Shown: one piece after another, positions 33,144 through 41,900 of the stretch
Numbering within the stretch: the first letter of the stretch is position 1
Layout: every line of letters begins with the position of its first letter
Source of the DNA: Myxococcales bacterium
Lineage (GTDB): Bacteria; Myxococcota_A; Polyangia; Palsa-1104; SHYY01
NCBI GenBank assembly: GCA_009692555.1
Contig: SHYY01000013.1
Coordinates: 1 to 59,303, forward strand
Direction of reading: 5' to 3'
DNA length: 59,303 bases
Position numbers and translations under genes: made by a program
The notes under the pieces: model-generated
Seen by the model: only the letters and a program-made list of their open reading frames with translations
What the model was told of the DNA's origin: nothing
Database searches by the model: none

Positions 33144-35951
33144 CTACCCCCGGCCGACGAGGTGGGCCACCACCAGCGCCAGCTCCAACGGATCGATCGG
33201 CTTCGGCAGGTGGGTCTGGAAGCCCGCCTTGAGGGCGCGGGTGCGATCTTCGGCGCGCGCGTGGGCGGTGAGCGCGACGGCGGGCACGCGGCTGCCCTGC
33301 GAGGTCTCGCGGCTGCGCAGCTTCTTGATGAAGGAGTAGCCGTCCTCGCCCGGCATCGCGATGTCGCTGACCACGGCGTCGGGGCGCGCCACGGCGAACG
33401 CTATCAGCGCCTCGGCCACCGAGCCCGCCTCGGTCACCACCGCGCCGCACTGCTCGAGCACCGCGCGGACGAACCCGCGCGCGTCCGGTTCGTCGTCGAG
33501 CACCAGGATCTGCAGCCCCGCCAGCGACGGGTACTCGTCCGGGGCGGGGGCCGGGTCGGGGGAGGGGGAGACGCGATCGGGCAGCCGCTCCGCCGCGGGG
33601 AGGGTGACCGTGAACACCGCGCCGCACCCCTCGCCCGGGCTCTCCGCGTGCACCGTCCCGCCGTGCAGCTCGACGAGGTGGCGCACGATGGCGAGCCCGA
33701 GGCCGAGGCCGCCGTGGGAGCGCGTCGGCTGGTTGTCGGCCTGGCGGAAGCGCTCGAAGACGTGCGGCAGGAAGGCCACCGGGATGCCGCTGCCGTTGTC
33801 GATCACCTGGACCAGGACGCGGCCCTGGTGGTCGCCCTGCCGCACCTCGACGCGCCCGCCCTCGGGGGTGAACTTGATCGCGTTGGAGAGGAGGTTCCAC
33901 ACCACCTGCCGGAGCCGGTCGGCGTCGCCGGAGACCACGCCGCCTCCCTGGCGGGTCCTGGCGATCGCGATCCGCTTGGCGTCGGCGGCGAGGCGCACCG
34001 AGTCGATCGCCGCGTCGATCACCGACTCGAGATCCACCGGACGCGTCTCGAGGCGCAGCTTGCCGGTGATGATCCGCGACACGTCGAGCAGATCCTGGAT
34101 CAGCTGGGCGAGGGACTTCGCGTTGCGCTCGACGCTCTCCAGGGCGCGCTCGGCGTCGGGCGGGGCGAGCGTGCCGGCGCGGAGGAGGCGCGTCCAGCCG
34201 AGCATCGGGGTGAGCGGGCTGCGCAGCTCGTGCGAGAGCATCGCGAGGAATTCGTCCTTGGTGCGGCTGGCCACCTCCGCGTCGCGCCGCGCGGCCTGCT
34301 CGTGCACCAGCAGCTGCGCGCGCTCCTCCTCGGCGCGGCGCCGCTCGGTGATGTCGCGGGTGACCTTGCAGTAGCCACGGAGTGAGCCGCTCTCGTCGCG
34401 CAGCGCGGTGGTGACGACGTGGGCCCAGAAGCGCACGCCGTCCTTGCGCACGCGCCAGCCCTCCTCCTCCCAGCGCCCGGTATCGGCCGCCACCCGCAGC
34501 TCTTCGGCGGGTTTTCCCGCCGCGACGTCCTCGTCGGTGAAGCAGCGGGCGATGTGCTGGCCGATGATCTCATCGGGGCGGTAGCCGTGGATGCGCTCCA
34601 GCCCCTGGTTCCAGCTCGCGACGTGCCCCTCGGGGCTGAGCATCACCATCGCGTAGTCGCGCACGCCCTCGACGAGCAGCCGGAAGCGCTCCTCGCTCTC
34701 GCGGAGCGCGCGCTCGATGCGCTTGCGGGCCGCCAGCTCGCGGGTGAGGTCGTGGTTGGCGTGCGACAGCTCCGCGGTGCGCTCGCTGACCCGCCGCTCG
34801 AGCTCGGCGTGGGCGCCCCGGAGCTCCTCCTCGCCGCGCTTGCGGGCGCGGATGTCGCGCACCAGGGCGATCAACTTGATCCCGCCCTGCCCGTCGATGC
34901 GCTCGATCGCCACCTCGACGTCGACGCGCGTCCCGTCGCGCCTCGGGATCACCGTCTCCAGGAGGATCGAGCGCTGGTCGCCGCTCGCCTCGCGGCGCAG
35001 GGCATCGCGCCGGGCCTGCGGCTCCTCGGGGGCGATCACCTCCCAGAACGAGACCGTGGCAGAGAGCTCCGCGGCGGTGCGGCCGTGGAGGTCGCACAGC
35101 GCGTCGTTGACGTACAGCACCTGGCCGGTCCAGGCGTCGGCGAGCACCACGCCCTCGCCGAGATCGCTCTGCGCGCCGAGCAGGCCGGCGTAGAGATCCA
35201 TCTGCTGGCGCAGCCGCTCCTCGGCGCGCTTGCGCTCGCTGAGATCGAGCACCACGCCGATCACGCGGCCGGCGTCCAGGGAGGCCGCACCGACGAGGAT
35301 CGGCACGCGGCTGCCGTCTTTTCGGATGTACTCCTTCTCGCGCGGCGCGGCGACCCCGGCCGCGAGGAGCTGCTCGATGGCGAGCCGGTCGCATTCGGCC
35401 CACTCGGGGGGCGTCATCTCCCGCCAGTGGATGCGTCCGGCGGCGAGGTCGCCGCGCGAGTAGCCGATCAGGCGCAGGTAGGCGTCGTTGGCGTCGAGCA
35501 CACGCCCGTCGACGTGGGACTCGAAGACGCCGATCAGGTTCGACTCGGCGAGCCTCCGGTAGCGGGTCTCGCTGGCGAGCAGCGCCTGCTGGCGCCAGGC
35601 CGCGTGGCGGAGCGCGCGCGGGAGGCGGCGGGCGATGGTGGCGTCCTTGACCACGTGGTCCTGCGCGCCCTCGTGCACCGCCTGGGCCGCCGCCTCGTCG
35701 CTGTCGTCGGCATCCATGACCACCACCGGGGTCAGGGGAGCGCGCTCGCGCACCGCCCGCAGCGCGGCCAGTCCGGCGCCGCTCGCCAGCCCGAGGCTGA
35801 GCAGCACGGCGTCGAAGGCGCCGGGGTCGAGGAGGGCAAGTCCCGCGTCGAGGCGCGTGACGCTCTCGACCTCGAAGGAGCCCGCGGCGGAGAGGAGCGC
35901 CCGGAGAAGGCGCTCATCGGCGGGATCGTCTTCGAGGAGCAGGACCCGCAC
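33144..35951 (-). CDS. Hybrid sensor histidine kinase with N- and C-terminal receiver domains and three PAS domains
   Basis: GTG 35951 follows AGGAGG by 5 nt. The 935-residue protein has no membrane segment. Domain order: receiver 1 (1-115), PAS 1 (about 128-245), PAS 2 (about 250-372), coiled coil, PAS 3 (about 420-545), HisKA with SHELRSPLTPMLGW, HATPase (NLLSNAIKFTPEGG, IDNGSGIP, GGLGLGLAIVRHL) and receiver 2 (about 815-930). Receiver 2 keeps its phosphoacceptor Asp (VVSDIAMPG). Receiver 1 has Ser at that position (VLLSLGLASG) and is probably not phosphorylated. The input signal is unknown. Confidence 0.93.
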   Translation of the reverse strand: MRVLLLEDDPADERLLRALLSAAGSFEVESVTRLDAGLALLDPGAFDAVLLSLGLASGAGLAALRAVRERAPLTPVVVMDADDSDEAAAQAVHEGAQDHVVKDATIARRLPRALRHAAWRQQALLASETRYRRLAESNLIGVFESHVDGRVLDANDAYLRLIGYSRGDLAAGRIHWREMTPPEWAECDRLAIEQLLAAGVAAPREKEYIRKDGSRVPILVGAASLDAGRVIGVVLDLSERKRAEERLRQQMDLYAGLLGAQSDLGEGVVLADAWTGQVLYVNDALCDLHGRTAAELSATVSFWEVIAPEEPQARRDALRREASGDQRSILLETVIPRRDGTRVDVEVAIERIDGQGGIKLIALVRDIRARKRGEEELRGAHAELERRVSERTAELSHANHDLTRELAARKRIERALRESEERFRLLVEGVRDYAMVMLSPEGHVASWNQGLERIHGYRPDEIIGQHIARCFTDEDVAAGKPAEELRVAADTGRWEEEGWRVRKDGVRFWAHVVTTALRDESGSLRGYCKVTRDITERRRAEEERAQLLVHEQAARRDAEVASRTKDEFLAMLSHELRSPLTPMLGWTRLLRAGTLAPPDAERALESVERNAKSLAQLIQDLLDVSRIITGKLRLETRPVDLESVIDAAIDSVRLAADAKRIAIARTRQGGGVVSGDADRLRQVVWNLLSNAIKFTPEGGRVEVRQGDHQGRVLVQVIDNGSGIPVAFLPHVFERFRQADNQPTRSHGGLGLGLAIVRHLVELHGGTVHAESPGEGCGAVFTVTLPAAERLPDRVSPSPDPAPAPDEYPSLAGLQILVLDDEPDARGFVRAVLEQCGAVVTEAGSVAEALIAFAVARPDAVVSDIAMPGEDGYSFIKKLRSRETSQGSRVPAVALTAHARAEDRTRALKAGFQTHLPKPIDPLELALVVAHLVGRG

Positions 35952-36003
35952 GCACGCCTCCTGGCGCGGAGAGGTTACACCCGGCGGGGTGAAATGGGGA
36001 GGG

Positions 36004-36294
36004 TCAGCGGCAGCCGACCCCTTCGACGCAGCGGGTGCTGAGGGGGCAGCTGATCGCCTTCTCCCAGGTGCGGCAGGGATTTCCCGAGCTGCAGCTCTTG
36101 ATCTCGAACTTCGCCAGCGCGTCGGTGGTGCCCTTCGGGATGTTGCGGAGGCTCTGGGTGAGCGCCTTGTAGTTCAGGCGCGCGATGGCGTCGTTGCCGC
36201 ATCCGGCGCCCGCAGCGACGGTGAGGGCCGCGAACAGTGCGGGGGCGCGGAGGGTGGGGGCATGAGGGCTACGCGATGATGCGCCATCGGGCAC
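36004..36294 (-). CDS. Small Cys-containing lipoprotein
   Basis: This predicted 96-residue protein starts at GTG 36294 and carries a lipoprotein signal (ALFAALTVAAGAGC). A short mature part follows, with two Cys pairs near its end (KSCSSGNPCRTWEKAISC and TRCVEGVGCR). Similar short Cys-rich lipoproteins are frequent in myxobacteria. The start is 45 bp from the divergent GH31 gene start. The upstream arginine/histidine-rich open frame is an artefact. Function is unknown. Confidence 0.65.
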   Translation of the reverse strand: MPDGASSRSPHAPTLRAPALFAALTVAAGAGCGNDAIARLNYKALTQSLRNIPKGTTDALAKFEIKSCSSGNPCRTWEKAISCPLSTRCVEGVGCR

Positions 36295-36339
36295 GGTGGG
36301 TCCACCCGAAGACCCGGTGAGGTGCGGTATCGTCCGGTC

Positions 36340-38907
36340 ATGCGTCACGCGATGTGTCTCCTGCTGCTCCTCCTCCCGGTGGCCGGGTGCGGGCCGAATG
36401 ACCCGGTCGCCGTCGCCGATGTCACGCTCGCTTCGGGGGAGGCCACGCTGATCGTCCACGCGCAGCCGTTCGGCCTGGAGCTGCGCCGCGCCGGCCAGAC
36501 CGTGGCGCGGACCCTCGATCACCGCCTCGGTCCGGCGGTCGAGATCGGCCTGAGCAGCGACGGGCCGAGGGTCTATCTCGATCCCCGAAGCGACAGCAGC
36601 GGGGTGACCTACCACCGGCTCACGATCATGACCGGCGCGGCGATGAAGGAGGGCGGCTACCAGCTCACCGTGGCCACCGACGATCCCGCGCGCACCGTCC
36701 TTTTCACCGTCGCTCCCGAGGCGGGCGAGAGCTTCGCATTCGCCTTCACGCCCTCCCCCGCGTCGCAGGCGGTCCACGTCCGCTTGAACCTCGCCGCCCG
36801 CGACGACGAGCACTACTTCGGGCTCGGCGAATACTTCGACGCCTTCGAGCAGCGCGGCAAGGTGCGCGATGTCCGCTTCGTGGTCGATCTGGAGATCGAG
36901 TCGGGCTACAACGAGGCGCACGTCCCGGTGCCCTCCTACGTCAGCACCGCCTCGTACGGGCTGTTCCTCGACAACCGCGAGCCGCTGGTCGCGGACATGG
37001 CCGCGAGCGGCCCGGCGGTCCGCCTCACCGTCGTGGGCGGCGATCTTCGCGGCCACCTCTTCACCGCCGCCACGCCGCTCGCCGCGATCGCCCGCCAGCA
37101 GCGCCACGCGGGATTGCCGCCGCTCTGGCCGGCCTGGATGTTCGGCCCGCAGCAATGGCGCAACGACGATCCCGTCACCTGCTCGGTGCCCTGCGAGCAG
37201 GGGTGCAAGGCCACCCGCACCGGCGCCGATATCGTGCTCGATGACGCGCGCACCATCCGCAAGCTCAAGCTCCCGGGCAGCGTGATCTGGATCGACGCGC
37301 CGTGGATGACCGCGCTCAACGACTTCACCTTCAACCCGGTCCAGTTCCCCGATGCCAAGGGAATGATCGCCGAGCTCCACAAGCTCGGCTTCCAGGTGGT
37401 CACCTGGGCCGCCCCGTTCATCAACCAGAGCGACGATCGCAAGGTGCAGTGCGGGATGGTCGGGCCGCCCGCCGGCGGGCTTTACACCGAGGCCGCGGAC
37501 AAGGGCTTCTTCGTCAAGGGCGGCGACGGCCAGCCCTACCTCTTCCCGTGGCGCAACTCGAGCGGCGCGCTGCTCGACTTCACCAATCCGGCCGCCTTCG
37601 CCTTCTGGAAGTCGCTGGTCAAGCGCACCACCGACCTCGGCGTGGTCGGCTACAAGCTCGACTGGGACGAGTACATCGTCGCCGCGATCGGGAGCCAGCG
37701 CCCCGACTTCCGCTTCGCCGACGGCAGCACTGCTGCAACGCAGCATGCGGTCCACCACGAGCTGTTCCACAAGGCACACCAGGAGGCGCTGATCGAGGCG
37801 GGCGCCCCCGGCTTCCTGATCGTTCGCTCGGGCGACGCCACCGACGCGCGGTACGCCAGCAGCGTGTGGCCGGGCGATCTCTGCAACGGCTTCGAGACCC
37901 ACCGCCAGGAGGGCGCCGACGGCGGCAAGGTGCACGTCGGTGGCCTCCCCGCCGCGGTCAACGCAGCGGTCAGCCTCGCCGCGTCGGCGCACCCGCACTT
38001 CGGCTCCGACATCGGCGGCTTCCGCCACGGCCTGCCGAAGAAGGAGGCGCTGGCGCGCTGGATCGAGTTCGGCGCCCTCTCGACGATCATGCAGCTGGGC
38101 GGGGGCGGCGAGAGCCACAACCCGTGGGACTTCACGCAGGGCGACTTCGATCAGGAACTGCTCGACATCTACCGCCGCTACGCGCGGCTGCACACCGCGC
38201 TGTTCCCCTACCTCTACACCTACGTGAAGCGCAACAGCGACGATGGAACGCCGATCCTGCGCGCCCCGGCGCTGATGTTCCCGGACGACGCCGCGCTGGC
38301 GGCGATGCCAAACCAGTATTTCTTCGGGGACGATCTCCTGGTCGCGCCGGTGGTCGAGAACGCCCGCAGCCGGATGGTGGCGCTGCCCAAGGGGCGCTGG
38401 GTACACTGGTTCACGCGCCAGGTGATCACCGGCCCGAAGACGGTCGCGGTGGACGCGCCCCTCGACCTGTTGCCGCTGTTCGCCCGCGCCGGCGCGATCG
38501 TGCCGCTGCTGCCCGAGGACGTCGACACCCTCGGGCCGGCAGGCGATCCGCAGGTGGTGACGATGGAGGCGCGCGCGGGCGAGCTTCTGGCGCGGGTGTT
38601 TCCCGAGGGCAAGAGCGCCTTCGCGCTCCACGACGGGACGCGCTTCGAGAGCGACGCATCGGCGGCCGGGATGACGTTCTCCGTCACCGCCACGCCGCGC
38701 GAGCGCCGGTTCTCGGTCGAGATCCTGTGGTCGTTGACCGGGGCGCCTCCGCCGAAGCAGGCGACGCGCAATGGGGGCGCCTCGCTGCCCTTCCTCCCGT
38801 CGCTGGCGGCCTGGCAGGCGGCGCCGGAGGGAGCGTTCCACGACGCCGCGACCGGCGTGCTGTGGCTCAGGTTCAAGTCGTCCGCCGAGGCGATCGCGAT
38901 CAAGTAG
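36340..38907 (+). CDS. Glycoside hydrolase family 31 lipoprotein (alpha-glycosidase)
   Basis: ATG 36340 begins a lipoprotein signal (CLLLLLLPVAGC) and lies 6 nt after a -10-like TATCGT; GTG 36322 is an alternative. The 855-residue protein has an N-terminal beta-sandwich (DDEHYFGLGEYFDAFEQRG), a (beta/alpha)8 barrel and C-terminal beta domains. The GH31 nucleophile is Asp441 (YKLDWDEY) and the acid/base is Asp513 (SSVWPGDLCNGF). Members hydrolyse alpha-glucosides, alpha-xylosides or related sugars. Lipid anchoring suggests the enzyme acts in the periplasm or at the cell surface. Substrate cannot be predicted. Confidence 0.93.
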   Translation: MRHAMCLLLLLLPVAGCGPNDPVAVADVTLASGEATLIVHAQPFGLELRRAGQTVARTLDHRLGPAVEIGLSSDGPRVYLDPRSDSSGVTYHRLTIMTGAAMKEGGYQLTVATDDPARTVLFTVAPEAGESFAFAFTPSPASQAVHVRLNLAARDDEHYFGLGEYFDAFEQRGKVRDVRFVVDLEIESGYNEAHVPVPSYVSTASYGLFLDNREPLVADMAASGPAVRLTVVGGDLRGHLFTAATPLAAIARQQRHAGLPPLWPAWMFGPQQWRNDDPVTCSVPCEQGCKATRTGADIVLDDARTIRKLKLPGSVIWIDAPWMTALNDFTFNPVQFPDAKGMIAELHKLGFQVVTWAAPFINQSDDRKVQCGMVGPPAGGLYTEAADKGFFVKGGDGQPYLFPWRNSSGALLDFTNPAAFAFWKSLVKRTTDLGVVGYKLDWDEYIVAAIGSQRPDFRFADGSTAATQHAVHHELFHKAHQEALIEAGAPGFLIVRSGDATDARYASSVWPGDLCNGFETHRQEGADGGKVHVGGLPAAVNAAVSLAASAHPHFGSDIGGFRHGLPKKEALARWIEFGALSTIMQLGGGGESHNPWDFTQGDFDQELLDIYRRYARLHTALFPYLYTYVKRNSDDGTPILRAPALMFPDDAALAAMPNQYFFGDDLLVAPVVENARSRMVALPKGRWVHWFTRQVITGPKTVAVDAPLDLLPLFARAGAIVPLLPEDVDTLGPAGDPQVVTMEARAGELLARVFPEGKSAFALHDGTRFESDASAAGMTFSVTATPRERRFSVEILWSLTGAPPPKQATRNGGASLPFLPSLAAWQAAPEGAFHDAATGVLWLRFKSSAEAIAIK

Positions 38908-38915
38908 GCGCCGTC

Positions 38916-41900
38916 CTACGGCACCTTGAGGGTGACCGTCGCCGTCTTCGCGAGCAGCGACGCGCTGATGTTCGCGGTCCCGCTCCCGACCGCGGTGGCG
39001 AGGCCCTTGTCGAGCGTCTGGTTGCTGATCGAGGCGATCGCGGAGTCGCTGGAGTCCCAGGTGACCTGCTTGGTCAGGTCCTGGGTCGGACCCGACGAGA
39101 ACGTTCCGATCGCCGTGAACTGGAGCGTCGCCCCCTTGACGATGGTCTGGGCGGCGGGCGTGACCGCGATGCTGCTGAGGGTGGCGTTGGTGACGGTGAG
39201 CATCGTCGTGCCGTTGATTCCGGTCTGGGTGGCGGTGACGGTGATCGCGCCCGCCGCGACGCCGGTGGCCAGCCCCTCCTCGCCCGGCGCGTTGCTGATC
39301 ACGGCGGTGTTGTTGTTGCTGGAGGCCCAGGTCACCGCGGAGGTGATCACCAGCTGCGAGCCATCGGAGTAGGTGCCGGTGGCGGTGAGGTAGAGCTGGG
39401 TCGCCTTGGCGATGGTCGCGTTGGCCGGCCCGATCGAGATCGTCTTCAGGGTCGCGTTGGTGACGGTCATCGTGGTGGAGCCGCTGGTGGTGTCGCCGAG
39501 GCTGGCGGCGATCGTCGCGGTGCCCGCCGTGAGCGCGCTCGCCAGCCCGCGCGTGCCCTGGGTGTTGGAGATCGCCACCACCGCGGGGGTGGAGGAGACC
39601 CAGGTGGCGAGCGTCGTGAGATCCTGGGTGCTGCCGTCGGAGTACTTGCCGCTGGCGCCGAACTGGCGGGTGGTTCCTTTCGGGTTCGTCGGGTTGGGCG
39701 GCGTCACCGTGATGCTGACCAGGGTCGCGTCGGTGACGGTGAGCGTGATCGAGCCGATGACTCCGGTCAGCGTGGCGGTGACCTTCGACTGGCCCTTGGC
39801 GAGCGCGCTGGCGAACCCCTCCGTGCCGGCGCCGTTCGACACCACCGCGACCCCCTTGTCCGACGAGGCCCAGGTCACCTTGCTGGTCACGTCCTGGGTG
39901 GTCTGGTCGGAGTAGAGCGCGGTCGCCGTGAACTGGACGCTGGTCCCCTTGGCGAGCGCCGGAGTGGCGGGCTCGACGGAGATCGAGGTCAGGGTGGCGT
40001 TGGTGACGGTCAGGACGGTCGAACCGCTGATGTTGCCGAGGCCGGCCGCGATGGTCACCGCGCCCACGCCGACGCCGGAGGTGAGCCCGCGGCTTCCCAG
40101 GACGTTCGAGATCGTCGCGATCGCGAGGTTCGACGAGGTCCAGGTCACCGACGAGGTCAGGTCCTGGGTGGTGCTGTCGGAGTAGGTGCCGATCGCCACG
40201 AACTGCATGGTGGTGCCCTTGGCGAGGAGCGGGCTCACCGGCGTGACCGCCAGCGTGGCGAGGGTCGCGTCGGTGACCGCGAGGCCGGTGCTGCCGCTGA
40301 TCATGCTCTGGGTCGCGCTGATCGTGGTCTGGCCCTTGGCGATGCCGGTGGCGCGCCCGGGGGTGCTCCCACCGCTGTCCACCGTCGCCACCGCGCCGTC
40401 GGAGGAGCTCCAGGTCACGGTGCCGGTGATGTCCTGGCTCGACTTGTCGGAGAAGGTGCCGGTGGCGCGGAACTCGATCGTCGAGCCCTTGGCGATCGCC
40501 ACGGCCACCGGCGTGACGGTGATCGACGCGAGGACCGCGCTCGACACGGTGAGCGAGGTCGATCCGGTGACCCCGCCGAGGCTGGCCGAGATGGTGGTCG
40601 CGCCCGCGATCAGCGCGGTGGCGAGGCCCCGGCTGCCCCCGCCGTTCGAGACCGCCGCCACGTTCGCGTTCGACGAGGCCCAGCTCACCAGCGACGTCAC
40701 GTCCTGGGTGGTCAGGTCGGAGTAGGTGCCGGTCGCGACAAACTGGATCAGCGTGCCCTTCGCGATCACCGGCTTCTCCGGGTCGACGCCGATCGCGACC
40801 AGCGTGGCGTCGGTGATGGTCAGGACCGTCGAGCCGGTCACGCCCTGGAGGTTCGCGCCGATGGTGGTCTGCCCCTTGGCGAGACCGGTGGCGAGCCCCT
40901 CGCTTCCCTGGGCGCTGGAGATCGACGCGACCATCCCGTTCGAGGTCGTCCAGCTCACCAGCGCGGTGAGATCCTGGGTCGACTTGTCGGAGTAGATCCC
41001 GGTGGCGGTGAGCTGCTTGGTGGTGCCCTTGGCGATCGCCGGGGTGGTGGGGGTGATCGCCAGCGCCACCAGGGTCGCGTCGCTGACGGTGAGGACGGTG
41101 GTTCCGGTGACCCCCTGGAGGGCGGCGCTGATCGTCGCCATGCCCTGCGCCACGCCGTCGGCGAGGCCGCGCGTTCCGCCCGCGTTCGACACCGTCGCCA
41201 CCTTCAGGTCCGACGAGGACCACGCGACCAGCGACGTGAGATCCTGGGTCGACTTGTCGGTGTAGGTTCCGGTGGCCACGAACTGGCGGGTGGTGCCCTT
41301 GGCGATGGTCGGGTTGGTGGGGCTGAGCGAGAGCGCTTGCAGCGCCGCGCTGTTGACCGACAGGATCACCGTCCCCTTCACCCCGTCGAGGGCGGCGGTG
41401 ATGGTGGTCTGCCCGCCGGCGACTCCGCTGGCGATCCCGATCGAGCCGTTGGCGTTCGAGACCGTCGCCACGCCGGCGTTGGAGCTCGACCAGGCGACCG
41501 TGGTGGTCACATCCTGGCTGCTCTGATCCGAGTAGGTTCCGTATGCGTTGAGCTGGAGCCCGGTGCCCTTCGCCAGCGTCGGCGCGCTCGGGGTGATGGT
41601 CAGGGCGACCAGCTTGGCGTCGGAGATGTTGACGGTGGCGTTGCCGGTCACGCCGCCGAGGCTGGCGCTGATCGTGACCGAGCCCTTCTGCACCGCCTTG
41701 ACGCTGCCCCGGGCGCCCGGCGCGTTCGAGACCGCCGCGACGTCGCTGTCCGAGGAGGCCCAAGAGACCAGCGAGGTGAGATCCTGGGTGGACTTGTCGG
41801 AGTAGCTCCCGGTGGCCACCAGGAGGATGGTGGTGCCCTTGGCGATCGTCACCACCGGCGGGGTGATCGCGATCGACGTCAGCGTCGCGTCGCTGACCAC

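Noticed and set aside
36004..41763. A 1919-codon minus-strand open frame
   Set aside because: Only its last 97 codons (the small lipoprotein) look coding; the rest is a shadow of the GH31 and Ig genes.
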